A DNA stretch of 58,930 bases from Magnetococcales bacterium DCbin4 (GCA_002753735.1 PEAN01000020.1:1-58930); one strand, 5' to 3'; shown: positions 11,744-21,407, numbered from the stretch's first letter. Made by a program: numbers and translations. The notes: generated by a model from the letters alone, not told the origin.

Positions 11744-13114
11744 ATGACCCAACTCACCGTCCTCATCCTGGCGGCGGGCCAGGGCACAAGAATGTGTTCC
11801 GACCGCCCCAAGGTATTACATGAACTGGCATGGCAGCCGTTGCTGCAACATGTGATCAGCGCTGTCAAACCACTTGCGCCCGAAAGAATGTTGATTGTCA
11901 CGGGGCACGGTGCCGAACAGGTGGAACAAGCCTTTGCGGATCAGGCGATCACCTGGATACGCCAGAAGGAACAGAAAGGGACAGGGGATGCGGTACGCAG
12001 TGCGTTGCCCACATTGCACGGCGCTTCGGGAAATCTGCTGATCCTGGCTGGAGATATTCCCCTGATCCGTTCAGAGATCCTTGACCGGATGGTTCATGCC
12101 CATGATGCAGCGGGACGGCCTTTGACCTTGTTGAGTACCACTTTGGAGCATCCGACCGGTTATGGACGTGTCGTTCGGGGTTTGGATGGTGAAGTGCAGG
12201 CGGTGGTTGAAGAACGGGATGCCAATGCGGAAATTCGGACCATTCGTGAGATCAATTCAGGAATTTATCTGGTTGCTCTTTCACATCTCGAGGGCTGGAT
12301 CAACCGATTGAATCCCAACAATGCCCAGGGCGAGTATTATCTGCCCGACATTGTCGCCATGGCACTTGAAGAAGGTGGCATTCATGCCATGCATCATACC
12401 GACTCCCAATCGCTTGAGGGAATCAATGACCGCAGTCAACTGGCGCGGGCGGAACGGGTCTTTCGTGACCGCAAGGTTGCAGCATTGATGGCTTCAGGGG
12501 TCACCTTTACCGATCCCGAATCCTGCTGGGTCGCAGCCGATGTTACCATTGGACGCGATACCAACATCGCCCCGCACAACATCCTGGGGCCGGGTGTGGT
12601 CATTGGATCCCAATGCCAGATTGGACCTTTTTGCCATTTGGTCGATACCACCATCGGACCCGAAGTTCATATTGACGCATTCAGCCACCTGGAGGGGGCC
12701 AACATTGTTGGTCACAGTGGCGTAGGTCCTTTCGCCCGTCTGCGACCGGGGGCCTTGTTGGAACGGGGGGCCAAGGTTGGCAACTTTTGCGAAATCAAAA
12801 AGTCGAGAATCGGCGAAGGTTCCAAGGTCAGTCATCTGGCCTATATCGGCGATGCCGACATTGGCCGCAAGGTCAATGTGGGCGCGGGAACCATCACATG
12901 TAATTATGATGGCAAAAACAAGTTCAAAACGGTGATCGAGGATGGGGTGTTCATCGGCTCGGATACCCAGTTGATTGCGCCGGTACGTTTGGGAAGGGAT
13001 GCAGTCATCGCTGCAGGAACTTCCGTATCCAAGGATGTTCCCGAGGGGGCCTTGGCCATTACCCGAGTTCCACAAAGACACATTCCGGACTGGCACCAAC
13101 GCAAAAAAAAATAA
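11744..13114 (+). CDS. glmU: Bifunctional UDP-GlcNAc pyrophosphorylase / GlcN-1-P acetyltransferase
   Basis: A 456-residue enzyme making UDP-N-acetylglucosamine for peptidoglycan and LPS. The N-terminal half is the uridylyltransferase, starting L-I-L-A-A-G-Q-G-T-R-M. The C-terminal half is a left-handed beta-helix of hexapeptide repeats that acetylates glucosamine-1-phosphate, ending in the acetyl-CoA site around G-A-G-T-I-T-C-N-Y-D-G and G-S-D-T-Q-L-I-A-P-V. The start at 11744 fits the family; an upstream in-frame start would read into atpC. glmS, the supplier of glucosamine-6-phosphate, is the next gene. Confidence 0.97.
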   Translation: MTQLTVLILAAGQGTRMCSDRPKVLHELAWQPLLQHVISAVKPLAPERMLIVTGHGAEQVEQAFADQAITWIRQKEQKGTGDAVRSALPTLHGASGNLLILAGDIPLIRSEILDRMVHAHDAAGRPLTLLSTTLEHPTGYGRVVRGLDGEVQAVVEERDANAEIRTIREINSGIYLVALSHLEGWINRLNPNNAQGEYYLPDIVAMALEEGGIHAMHHTDSQSLEGINDRSQLARAERVFRDRKVAALMASGVTFTDPESCWVAADVTIGRDTNIAPHNILGPGVVIGSQCQIGPFCHLVDTTIGPEVHIDAFSHLEGANIVGHSGVGPFARLRPGALLERGAKVGNFCEIKKSRIGEGSKVSHLAYIGDADIGRKVNVGAGTITCNYDGKNKFKTVIEDGVFIGSDTQLIAPVRLGRDAVIAAGTSVSKDVPEGALAITRVPQRHIPDWHQRKKK

Positions 13115-13166
13115 GTCCTGAATCGCCCTCAATATCCATGTCCATCCATCATGAGCATAGACAACC

Positions 13167-14996
13167 ATGTGTGGCATCATTGGCGTCATTGGAGAACGTA
13201 ACGCCACTCCGGTACTCCTGGAAGGGCTGAAACGTCTGGAATACCGCGGATATGATTCCGCCGGCATTGCCATTGCGCATGACGGACGCATCGACATTCG
13301 GCGCTCCGAAGGAAAGTTGCTCAAGTTGGAACAACTGGTCAAGGAAGAACCGCTGACCGGACTTTTGGGAATCGGCCACACCCGCTGGGCCACTCATGGT
13401 CCGCCAACCTGCGCCAACGCCCACCCCCACCGATCGAAACATGTTGTCGTTGTTCATAATGGAATCATTGAAAATTTTCGTCAGCTTCGCAAGGAACTGA
13501 CGGAGGAAGGGGTTACGTTTCTTTCCGAGACCGATACCGAGGTCATCCCTCACCTGGTGGAGCGGGAGCTTCAAAAGGGTCTGGCGCCCCAAAATGCTGT
13601 GCGAGCCGCCATCCATCATCTCGAAGGGGCGTTTGCACTGGGGATCCTGATCCAGGGGGTCGAAGATCGAATCTTCGCCGTACGCCGGGGATCACCCTTG
13701 ATTGTCGGCTTGGGGGTGGGTGAACAATTTCTGGCCTCTGATGCCCAACCCCTGGTTCCCTATACCCGGAAGATGATTTTTCTTGAAGACAATGATTTCG
13801 TCACCCTTGGCCGCAATTCCGTCGAGATCACTGATCTGCAAGGCCGGCCCGTAGATCGGCCCATCAAGCAATCGAGCGTCAGTGCCGAAACCGCCGACAA
13901 ATGGCCCTATCGCCATTACATGCAAAAGGAAATTTTTGAGCAGCCATCCGTCATCGGTGAGACGCTCAAGGGGTTGATCCATTCCTACCACCGCACCGTG
14001 GAAGTGGCCTCTTTGATTGAGAAGATTGATTTGGCGCACATTTCCTTTCTGACCATCGTTGCCTGTGGCACCTCTTTGCATGCAGGAATGGTGGCGCGGT
14101 ATTGGATCGAAAAGCTGGCGAAAATCCCGGTTGGAGTGGAGATTGCTTCGGAATACCGTTACCGTGAGCCACCCAAGGTTCCCGGCTCGATGATGGTGGT
14201 GATCTCCCAGAGTGGCGAGACCGCCGATACCATCGCTGCATTGCGGTATGCCAAACAGGATGGACAGCAGGTATTGGGAATCGTCAACGTTCCCGAATCG
14301 ACCATCGCCCGGGAATCGGATGGTGTCCTGTATACCCAGGCAGGCCCTGAAATCGGCGTTGCTTCAACCAAAGCTTTTACGACGCAGTTGATGGTATTGG
14401 CGTGTTTTGCGATTGCCTGTGGCAGACTCAACGGTCAACTTTCCCGGGACCAGGAAAAAAAATTGGTGGAAGAGTTGATGCAGATCCCTGCATTGATGGA
14501 ACAGGTATTGGTTCGGGATCGAGACATTCAAAATTTGGCGCAAAAATTGATGCACGCCAATGGTTTCCTGTTTCTGGGACGGGGATCCTGTTATCCCATT
14601 GCCCTTGAGGGGGCGTTGAAGCTGAAGGAAATTTCCTATATTCACGCTGAAGGTTATGCTGCCGGGGAAATGAAACACGGCCCAATCGCCTTGATCGACG
14701 AGGAATTGCCGGTCATTGTGGTTGCACCACAGGATCCGTTGTTCGAGAAAGTCATGAGCAATTTGGAAGAAGCACGGGCGCGCGGTGGCCGGTTGGTGGT
14801 CATCACCGAGGACTTTCAGGATGAGCAACGCAAATGTAAAGCGGACGACTTGATCCCCATGAGTCCTTGCGGAGAATTGACCGCACCGATGTTATATGTC
14901 ATTCCGTTGCAACTGATCGCCTACCACATCGCCGTATTCAAGGGGACGGATGTCGATCAACCGCGCAACCTGGCCAAAAGTGTCACGGTGGAATGA
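13167..14996 (+). CDS. glmS: Glutamine-fructose-6-phosphate aminotransferase
   Basis: A 609-residue enzyme that converts fructose-6-phosphate and glutamine to glucosamine-6-phosphate, the entry step to amino-sugar synthesis. The N-terminal glutaminase has the catalytic Cys2 in M-C-G-I-I-G. Two SIS domains follow, with C-G-T-S-L-H-A-G, S-Q-S-G-E-T-A-D-T and the C-terminal L-A-K-S-V-T-V-E. It is 52 bases after glmU. No glmS ribozyme-like leader is evident. Confidence 0.98.
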   Translation: MCGIIGVIGERNATPVLLEGLKRLEYRGYDSAGIAIAHDGRIDIRRSEGKLLKLEQLVKEEPLTGLLGIGHTRWATHGPPTCANAHPHRSKHVVVVHNGIIENFRQLRKELTEEGVTFLSETDTEVIPHLVERELQKGLAPQNAVRAAIHHLEGAFALGILIQGVEDRIFAVRRGSPLIVGLGVGEQFLASDAQPLVPYTRKMIFLEDNDFVTLGRNSVEITDLQGRPVDRPIKQSSVSAETADKWPYRHYMQKEIFEQPSVIGETLKGLIHSYHRTVEVASLIEKIDLAHISFLTIVACGTSLHAGMVARYWIEKLAKIPVGVEIASEYRYREPPKVPGSMMVVISQSGETADTIAALRYAKQDGQQVLGIVNVPESTIARESDGVLYTQAGPEIGVASTKAFTTQLMVLACFAIACGRLNGQLSRDQEKKLVEELMQIPALMEQVLVRDRDIQNLAQKLMHANGFLFLGRGSCYPIALEGALKLKEISYIHAEGYAAGEMKHGPIALIDEELPVIVVAPQDPLFEKVMSNLEEARARGGRLVVITEDFQDEQRKCKADDLIPMSPCGELTAPMLYVIPLQLIAYHIAVFKGTDVDQPRNLAKSVTVE

Positions 14997-14998
14997 TC

Positions 14999-15144
14999 GA
15001 GAAAAAAAAGGGTTCCCAGGGTGTTGACTTTAGAAACAAAATCAAAAGCGGGGCATGGAAACCTTTTTGTTTAAATTCAAGATCAAAGTCAACACCCTGG
15101 GGGCAATCCCCCAGACCCCTTTTTTTTCTTAATTATTTTTTATT
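14999..15144. repeat. Dispersed repeat between convergent genes
   Basis: Flanked on the left by an A-run plus GGG and on the right by ACCCC plus a T-run, with the core CCCTGGGGGCAATCCCCCAG at 15095-15114. A perfect 17-bp inverted repeat pairs 15015-15031 with 15085-15101. It separates convergent glmS and the DJ-1 family gene and could terminate transcription from both sides. Confidence 0.7.
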
Positions 15145-15691
15145 TGCGTTGCAGGGGCAATTCAACTTTTTGACGCACCTCGCCCCCCGCCAGCAGCTCC
15201 ACCAGTTTCAAGGCGAAATCCAAAGCGGTCCCCGGCCCCCGGGAGGTGATCACCGTACCATCCACCACCACAGCCGTCTCCTGATAATCCACCCCCTCCA
15301 GGAGTTTCCCGGACAAAGCCCCGGGAAAACTGGTCCCCTTCCTACCCTTGAGCAGTCCCGCCGAAGCCAACACCAACGGAGCAGCACAAATCGCTGCCGT
15401 CATCCGCCCTTCCCGTGAAAGACGATCCAACAATCGATGAATGCGTGGATCGGCATTGAGATTGGTACTCCCCGGCAACCCACCCGGGAGCGCAATCATG
15501 TCAAACGCCGTATCCATCACCTGGTCCAGGGTCGTATCGGGAATGATCACCGTCCGCCGACTACCCCGCACCGGCCCCTCCTTCAACCCGGCCACCACAA
15601 CCTCGATCTCGGCCCGGCGCAAAATATCAATGATGGTCACCGCCTCCAACTCTTCAAACCCCTCGGCCAGAGGGACCAGTACCTTGGACAT
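15140..15691 (-). CDS. DJ-1/PfpI (YajL/ThiJ) family protein
   Basis: A 183-residue DJ-1 superfamily protein. The nucleophile is C102 in the A-I-C-A-A-P elbow, with the acidic partner near E13-E14 in A-E-G-F-E-E-L-E-A. The P-G-G-L-P-G-S-T-N-L loop matches the YajL/DJ-1 branch of oxidative-stress or glyoxalase-type proteins rather than proteases. The ATG at 15691 is preferred because family members begin M-x-K-V-L-V-P-L-A-E-G; a start at 15706 adds five residues. The precise activity cannot be read from sequence. Confidence 0.9.
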   Translation of the reverse strand: MSKVLVPLAEGFEELEAVTIIDILRRAEIEVVVAGLKEGPVRGSRRTVIIPDTTLDQVMDTAFDMIALPGGLPGSTNLNADPRIHRLLDRLSREGRMTAAICAAPLVLASAGLLKGRKGTSFPGALSGKLLEGVDYQETAVVVDGTVITSRGPGTALDFALKLVELLAGGEVRQKVELPLQRK

Positions 15692-15732
15692 GTCAACCTC
15701 CCTCAACGCTCAAAAACCCATGCCGAACCAGT

Positions 15733-16104
15733 TCATCTGCAATATTGCTCATGAATACGTTCCAAACCCACCGACACCGCATCGAAGCTACGGCGGAACG
15801 CATTGCGTTGTTTGTTGTTCCATTCATCCATGTTCCACAATTTTTTCATCGCTTGGACAGAACTGGTGAATTGAGGTTTTTCTTCATCTCTGGCAATGGT
15901 GTCCAAGACATCCACGATCGTATTCATTCCCGACTCAAACCTGGGAGATTCATCAAATTTGGGTGTTTTTGCAATGAAATCACCCAGCTCATACAAACTG
16001 TCCACAAAATCTTTCATATCCGAGCAACTCCAATCCAGAGCCGCCGCAGGGGAGGAGAACAACAACATTCCAGAAAACATGACCAATTTCAGCATCTTAA
16101 GCAT
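15733..16104 (-). CDS. Small secreted protein of unknown function
   Basis: A 123-residue protein with a clear signal peptide (charged K-x-x-K start, hydrophobic run to about residue 22, A-A-A-L cleavage region). The mature part is helical and polar, with one cysteine near each end (C27 and C122) that could form a disulfide in the periplasm. I do not recognise a family. It lies between thiD and the DJ-1 gene on the same strand, 22 bases after thiD. Confidence 0.7.
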   Translation of the reverse strand: MLKMLKLVMFSGMLLFSSPAAALDWSCSDMKDFVDSLYELGDFIAKTPKFDESPRFESGMNTIVDVLDTIARDEEKPQFTSSVQAMKKLWNMDEWNNKQRNAFRRSFDAVSVGLERIHEQYCR

Positions 16105-16126
16105 TTCAATATCTCCTCCAGAAAAA

Positions 16127-16927
16127 TCAAACCCCTAACATGCGTTGCCCCCGACCCAATGATGAACCATTGTCCATGGCTTTCAGAACGGTCGCAAGTC
16201 CTTTCGACACCGCCTGGTCCAAAGGGATGGCAAACGCCAGGAAGGTTGCGATGGCGGAAGCCAGGGCACAACCGGTACCATGAAACGAATGGCCGCCGAG
16301 ACGAGGATGCCGATGGTGAATCAGGCGTCCCTGGTGGCACAGGAGGTCCAACACCTCAGGTCCTTGGCCATGCCCCCCCTTGAGCAAAACGGAACATCCC
16401 TTGGAAGCCAAGGAGAGCGCCAACGATTCTGGCGACACCGAAGGGGGATGATTGGGATGTTCGCCCAGGAGGAGATGGGCCTCGGGCAGATTGGGGGTCA
16501 CCAGGGTGACACGGGGGAGGAGATACCGGCGCCACAGCGCCAACCCTTCCGGGTCCAGAAGGATTCCGCCACCCGTTCCGGCGACCACGGGATCGGCAAC
16601 GACAGGAATTTTTGGATAACGCTCCAGGAGATCAATGACTGCCTGAACCGTGTCAGCGGTGGCCAGCATGCCCAACTTGATGCAATCGACCCCGATATCA
16701 TCCAATGCCGCCTGCATCTGCCGGGCGACAAGGGGTCCGGGGAGGGGATGGACCACGGTGACGTGGGAGGTATCCTGCACCGTGACGGCGGTGACGGCCG
16801 CCTGGGGGATCCCCCCCAAATGTTTGATCATGCGAATATCCAACGGCAACCCGGCACCACAGGTGGGATCGGTACCGGCGACCGTCAATACCCGGCCTTT
16901 GACGTGTTGATCGATCACAGTTGTCAA
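16127..16927 (-). CDS. thiD: Hydroxymethylpyrimidine / phosphomethylpyrimidine kinase
   Basis: A 266-residue ribokinase-fold kinase that phosphorylates HMP and HMP-phosphate in thiamine synthesis. Visible motifs are A-G-T-D-P-T-C-G-A-G near the N-terminus, V-V-A-D-P-V-V-A-G-T-G-G, T-P-N-L-P-E-A and the anion-hole signature H-S-F-H-G-T-G-C-A-L-A-S-A-I. Family members usually have S-G-G-A-G where this has C-G-A-G. No TPP riboswitch-like sequence appears in the 141-base gap upstream. Confidence 0.92.
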   Translation of the reverse strand: MTTVIDQHVKGRVLTVAGTDPTCGAGLPLDIRMIKHLGGIPQAAVTAVTVQDTSHVTVVHPLPGPLVARQMQAALDDIGVDCIKLGMLATADTVQAVIDLLERYPKIPVVADPVVAGTGGGILLDPEGLALWRRYLLPRVTLVTPNLPEAHLLLGEHPNHPPSVSPESLALSLASKGCSVLLKGGHGQGPEVLDLLCHQGRLIHHRHPRLGGHSFHGTGCALASAIATFLAFAIPLDQAVSKGLATVLKAMDNGSSLGRGQRMLGV

Positions 16928-17068
16928 GCGTTCCCCGCTGTGTCAGACTGAGCCTTTTTTGATCATCTTCGGTTTCAATCTTCAAGTTGAGCGATTGGAA
17001 TCGCGAATCCCAGGCAAGAAATCCGCGGCTCGGTTGTCGATCATAGCCGCGCCAACGAGGTATTGACC

Positions 17069-18655
17069 ATGGCAAAAGTCCTTATTTCCGATAAAATGTC
17101 CCCCGAAGCGGAAAAGTTGTTTCGCTCCCGGGGTGTGGAAGTCGATTATCTCCCCGGCCTGACCCCCGAGGAATTGAAGAAGAAGCTCCCCGAATATGAT
17201 GGCATCGCCATCCGCTCCGCCACCCGTTTGACCCGGGATTTGATCCAGGCGGCCACCCGGCTCAAAGTGATCGGGCGGGCGGGCATCGGGGTGGACAATG
17301 TGGACATTCCCGCCGCATCCAAACAGGGGGTCATCGTCATGAATGCCCCCTTCGGCAATTCGGTCACCACCGCAGAACATACCATGGCCCTGATGCTGGC
17401 CGCTGCACGGCACATTCCCGCCGCAACCGCCTCCACGCGGGCGGGAAAATGGGAAAAGAACGGTTTCATGGGACGGGAACTCGCCGGCAAGACCCTGGGG
17501 ATCATCGGCACCGGCAACATCGGTACGCTGGTGATCGAGCGCTGCAAAGGGATGAAGATGAACATCCTGGCCTTCGATCCGTTTATCAGCAAAGCCAAGG
17601 CCCAGGATCTTGAGATCGAGCTGGTGGAGGACCTGGAAGGGTTCTGGCCCCGGGTTGATGTCCTCACCATTCATTCCCCTCTGACCCCCAAGACCCGGCA
17701 CATGGTCAATGCCGATGCCTTCGGTAAAATGAAAAAGGGAGTGATCGTCATCAACTGCGCCCGAGGTGGCATTGTTGATGAAGCGGCGCTGTATGATGCC
17801 CTGAAATCGGGCAAGGTGTTTGCAGCGGGATTGGATGTCTTCGAGAAGGAACCGGCGAAGGAAAGCCCATTGTTTGAATTGGACAATGTGGTGTTCACCC
17901 CCCACCTGGGAGCTTCCACGACCGAGGCCCAGATCAAGGTGGCGGTTCAGATCGCCGAGCAGATCTCCGATTTCCTGCTCAAGGGAACGGTTCAGAACGC
18001 ACTCAACATTCCCGCCGTTTCGGAAATGGAACTGCCCGCCCTGCGTCCTTATCTCAACCTTGCCGACAAATTGGGGACCACCCTGGGTCAATTGACCGAA
18101 GCGGGGGTTCAATCGATTGAAGTGATCTATGAAGGGGGGGTTGCAAAACTCAACCATAAACCGATCACCAATACGGTGCTGAACGCACTGTTGACCCCGA
18201 TGCTCGAAACGGGGGTCAATCTGGTCAATGCCCCCCTGATCGCCAAGGAACGGGGGATCACCGTCACTGAAACGACCCGGGATCAGTCGAAAAAGGGCTT
18301 CACCTCCCTGATTTCAGTGGTCATCACCACCGAGAAACGGCAGCGGTTCATCGCGGGAACCCTGTCGTTCGACCAACGGCCCCGCATCGTCTCCATGAAC
18401 GAAATCCCGGTCGAAGCGACCCCCGAAGGCAATCTGTTGTTCGTCGCCAACCAGGACGCCCCGGGATTGATCGGTCGGGTTGGCACCCTGCTTGGCGAAG
18501 CGGGAATCAACATAGCCAACTTTCATCTGGGACGGACGCACCAGGGAGGGTCGGCCATCGCCTTCATCAACATTGACCAGGATGTCCCCAAGGAAGTCAT
18601 GGATCAACTGCTCAAAATCCCCAATGTTCTTGAGGTCAAACTGGTTCGTTATTAA
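17069..18655 (+). CDS. serA: D-3-phosphoglycerate dehydrogenase
   Basis: A 528-residue long-form SerA that oxidises 3-phosphoglycerate with NAD to start serine synthesis. The NAD-binding fold has G-I-I-G-T-G-N-I-G; catalytic stretches N-C-A-R-G-G-I-V-D-E and P-H-L-G-A-S-T follow. After an intervening domain, a C-terminal ACT domain (D-A-P-G-L-I-G-R-V-G) offers serine feedback control. The ATG at 17069 has GAGG 8 bases upstream; a TTG two codons earlier is less likely. Confidence 0.97.
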   Translation: MAKVLISDKMSPEAEKLFRSRGVEVDYLPGLTPEELKKKLPEYDGIAIRSATRLTRDLIQAATRLKVIGRAGIGVDNVDIPAASKQGVIVMNAPFGNSVTTAEHTMALMLAAARHIPAATASTRAGKWEKNGFMGRELAGKTLGIIGTGNIGTLVIERCKGMKMNILAFDPFISKAKAQDLEIELVEDLEGFWPRVDVLTIHSPLTPKTRHMVNADAFGKMKKGVIVINCARGGIVDEAALYDALKSGKVFAAGLDVFEKEPAKESPLFELDNVVFTPHLGASTTEAQIKVAVQIAEQISDFLLKGTVQNALNIPAVSEMELPALRPYLNLADKLGTTLGQLTEAGVQSIEVIYEGGVAKLNHKPITNTVLNALLTPMLETGVNLVNAPLIAKERGITVTETTRDQSKKGFTSLISVVITTEKRQRFIAGTLSFDQRPRIVSMNEIPVEATPEGNLLFVANQDAPGLIGRVGTLLGEAGINIANFHLGRTHQGGSAIAFINIDQDVPKEVMDQLLKIPNVLEVKLVRY

Positions 18656-18664
18656 TCACCCGCT

Positions 18665-19858
18665 GTGGGTTCCATTTCCCGGCTCATCGTCGTGATTCCC
18701 TGCCGCGATGAGCCGGATCCCGTAGCCACGTTGTCCTCTCTGGCGCAGTGTCAGCCACCCGCGGCCACGGTCGAGGTGATTGTCGTCGTCAACGGTTCCG
18801 ACGGTGACCCGCCAGAGGTGCAGCAACACAACCTGCATTCCCTGGAAACGTTGGCCTCGTGGGCCGAAACCTGCCACGATTCCTTCTTCAAGCTATCGCT
18901 GCAATATCACCCCCATCTGCCCCAACGGCAGGCGGGGGTGGGGCTGGCACGACGGTTGGGGATGGATGAGGCGGCGCAACGTTTGTTGCATGCCAGGCAG
19001 GCGGATACCGGCATCATTGTCGCCCTCGATGCCGATTGTCGGGTCGCCCCCAATTATTTCATCGCCCTGGAGAATCATTTCAGCAACCGGCCTGAAACGG
19101 TCGGGGCTTCGATTTATTTTGAACACCCCCTGGAACATCTGACGCCACGGCATCGAGCGGGGATCGTCGGTTATGAATTGTTTTTGCGAATCCATCTCCA
19201 GGGGTTGCGTCACGCCGGTTCGCCCCATGCCTTTCACACCGTCGGTTCCGCCATGGCGGTCCGCGCCGGGGTCTACCGCCGGGTCGGGGGGATGAACCGT
19301 CGCCAGGCGGGGGAAGATTTTTACTTTTTGCAAAAAGTGATGGCCCATGGCCCGTTTTCCGATCTGACCACAACCACGGTCTTTCCCTCGCCCCGCATCT
19401 CCCACCGGGTCCCCTTCGGCACCGGACGCGCCATGGGACAATGGCACCAAAATCCAGACGAAACCTACACCACCTACGACCCATGCATTTATTCGGAGCT
19501 ACGTACCTTTTTCATGAATGCCAAGGAGACGCTCCACCTTCAAGGCGATCTTCTGGCACACGCTTCGACAAGCTTGGTCTCATTTTTGGAACAGCAACAG
19601 TTTGCTGCGGCACTGGAGGAAATGCGTGCCAACACCTCCAGCCTCGATTCCTTGATGAAACGGTTCCACCTTTGGTTCAATCCATTTAGATTATTAAAAT
19701 TTGTCCATTTTGCAACGGAGCGGTATCATCCACGGGTACCGGTCACGCAAGGGGCGGTGACATTGCTTGAACAGATGGGAATTTCTACGGAAGGTTGTGA
19801 TGGTCATGCCGAACAATCATTGATGATCTTTCGGAAATTGGATCGATTGGCGCCTTAA
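18665..19858 (+). CDS. GT-A fold glycosyltransferase-like protein (family 2 type)
   Basis: A 397-residue cytoplasmic protein starting with GTG 9 bases after serA. The N-terminus R-L-I-V-V-I-P-C-R-D-E-P begins a GT-A fold, D-A-D-C near residue 120 is the metal-binding DxD-type motif, and G-E-D-F-Y-F-L supplies the catalytic acid region seen in family 2 enzymes. The last ~130 residues are helical and unassigned. No membrane anchor is evident. Sugar and acceptor are unknown. It may be co-transcribed with serA. Confidence 0.75.
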   Translation: MGSISRLIVVIPCRDEPDPVATLSSLAQCQPPAATVEVIVVVNGSDGDPPEVQQHNLHSLETLASWAETCHDSFFKLSLQYHPHLPQRQAGVGLARRLGMDEAAQRLLHARQADTGIIVALDADCRVAPNYFIALENHFSNRPETVGASIYFEHPLEHLTPRHRAGIVGYELFLRIHLQGLRHAGSPHAFHTVGSAMAVRAGVYRRVGGMNRRQAGEDFYFLQKVMAHGPFSDLTTTTVFPSPRISHRVPFGTGRAMGQWHQNPDETYTTYDPCIYSELRTFFMNAKETLHLQGDLLAHASTSLVSFLEQQQFAAALEEMRANTSSLDSLMKRFHLWFNPFRLLKFVHFATERYHPRVPVTQGAVTLLEQMGISTEGCDGHAEQSLMIFRKLDRLAP

Positions 19859-19903
19859 GCCGATGGATGAGGACAACCGCCATGATGCATGGGAGTGAAT
19901 CAT

Positions 19904-20273
19904 CATGCTCAAACGATTGACATTGACCCATGTGGGACCCGCGCCAAAAATGAACCTGGAGTTTGGCGACCGCCTGAATCCTGTCACCCCTGAACCGGAC
20001 CCCTCTGATTATGATACGCTCGTGCACCAACCAAGCCGGGCTTGGCTCACCCAGTAGGGAATCGACTTCGACCAACCTCCCCCTGTCGCCTCGGAACCAC
20101 CCCCTTTCTGGCAAAGATCGTTGAGCCGTCTCTGGGAATCCTACGGCAGGGTATGTGCGTATCCATGTATTTATTTTGAGACGGCGACCTCAAAAGAGCG
20201 GTTTTCCGTGTCATACCTGGAAAAAAAATCCCCCTTTGTCTGGACCGAGGCCAGGCGTCAAGGGTTGCTTTGA
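19904..20273 (+). pseudogene. Remnant of an AAA/SMC-like ATPase gene (N-terminus only)
   Basis: An ATG at 19904 with GGGAGTGA upstream begins M-L-K-R-L-T-L-T-H-V-G-P-A-P, then M-N-L-E-F-G-D-R-L-N, the usual first strand pair of ABC/AAA15-type ATPases. The P-loop that should follow (a G-D-N-G-x-G-K-T type) is missing. The reading meets TAG at 20054-20056 and stays open in the same frame to TGA at 20271-20273. I read this as a decayed or internally deleted gene. It fills most of the 399-base gap before xerC; nothing else is seen in that gap. Confidence 0.45.
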
Positions 20274-21265
20274 CCCTTTTCTCCAGCCTGTTCGACTTCA
20301 TTCCTCCCGGTTTCCCTCTTGTGCGCCCGGGGATGGGCGGCGTCGTAGATGCGGGCGAGTCCGGCGCGGTCCAGGTGGGTATAGCGTTGGGTGGTGGAAA
20401 GGCTGCCGTGGCCCAACATTTCCTGGATCGACCGCAGATCGGCGCCCGCCTGGAGCAGATGGGTGGCGAAGGCATGGCGCAAGGCGTGGGGGGTGATCTT
20501 TTCCGGCAGGCCAAGCCAGCGCCGGCGCTGTTGCACCAACCGTTGCACCTGTCTCGGGTTGAGACGCTGCTGTAATTCGGGCCACTTTTGACCAATGAAC
20601 ACCGGTTTGTCGGATTCAAGCACCCCCACCCGGTTTTTCAACAACCCCAGATAGCGTTCCAAAGTCGCCAACGATACCGTACTCAACGGAACGATCCGTT
20701 CCTTGTTCCCCTTGCCGATCACCCGGACCTCCCGCATCGCCATCTGGAGACGGCCGTGATCCAGGCCACACAGTTCACCGATACGCAAACCCGAACCATA
20801 CAACAATTCCATGATGGCGGCATCGCGGGCGGCCAGCCATGGTTGATCCTGCGCACGTTCCGCCTCGCCCGGTGCCGGAATTTCAATGAGACGGATGGTA
20901 TCTTCCTCACTGGGGGCGCGCGGCAGACGAATGCCGGTCTTGGGCGTCGCGATCAATCGCGCCGGGTTGCCGGTGACCCGGCCATGCCGTTGCAAATAAA
21001 CGAACCACGAACGGATGGCGGCAACCCGCCGCTGCATCGTGCTCTTGGCCAGTTTTTCCCGCAAACAATGGCCCAGATAGGCGCGCAAATGGGTCGGACG
21101 AATGCGCTGCGCCAAGGCAACCGTCAGTTCCTCCCCCGTCGATTGGTGCCAGAACCGGGCAAAATGTAATAAATCCCTTTGATAGGCGAGCCGGGTGTTG
21201 ACGGCAGCCCCTTTTTCCAATTCCAGGCTCGTTATAAAATCATGAAAAACAGGAGATGCGTCCAT
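20258..21265 (-). CDS. xerC: Tyrosine recombinase XerC
   Basis: A 335-residue site-specific recombinase that resolves chromosome dimers at dif with XerD. The N-terminal SAM-like core-binding domain is about residues 5-95. The catalytic domain has R161 (G-S-G-L-R-I-G-E-L), K185, H260, R263, H286 and the nucleophile Y295 in T-Q-R-Y-T-H-L. All six residues are present. The A-L-R-H-A-F-A-T-H-L-L pattern fits Xer rather than phage integrases. A ~30-residue charged tail extends past the usual end. Its role at dif is family knowledge; an integron- or phage-type recombinase is less likely. Confidence 0.88.
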   Translation of the reverse strand: MDASPVFHDFITSLELEKGAAVNTRLAYQRDLLHFARFWHQSTGEELTVALAQRIRPTHLRAYLGHCLREKLAKSTMQRRVAAIRSWFVYLQRHGRVTGNPARLIATPKTGIRLPRAPSEEDTIRLIEIPAPGEAERAQDQPWLAARDAAIMELLYGSGLRIGELCGLDHGRLQMAMREVRVIGKGNKERIVPLSTVSLATLERYLGLLKNRVGVLESDKPVFIGQKWPELQQRLNPRQVQRLVQQRRRWLGLPEKITPHALRHAFATHLLQAGADLRSIQEMLGHGSLSTTQRYTHLDRAGLARIYDAAHPRAHKRETGRNEVEQAGEKGQSNP

Positions 21266-21407
21266 GGAACACCAGGTTCTATTGTATTTTCAATGGCATG
21301 ATGAAATGACCATCACGATGGCCATGGACTACTTGCAAATTTCTGGCCGATTATTGAAATCACCACGGACACACACCGCGGAACATCATTGCCACGCGAC
21401 GAAAAGA

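Noticed and set aside
16928-17068. Possible TPP riboswitch upstream of thiD
   Set aside because: The conserved thi-box pattern is not present in this short gap on the minus strand.
20258-21265. Phage or integron integrase instead of XerC
   Set aside because: Length, the A-L-R-H-A-F-A-T-H-L-L motif and lack of an adjacent att repeat or phage genes fit a housekeeping Xer protein better.
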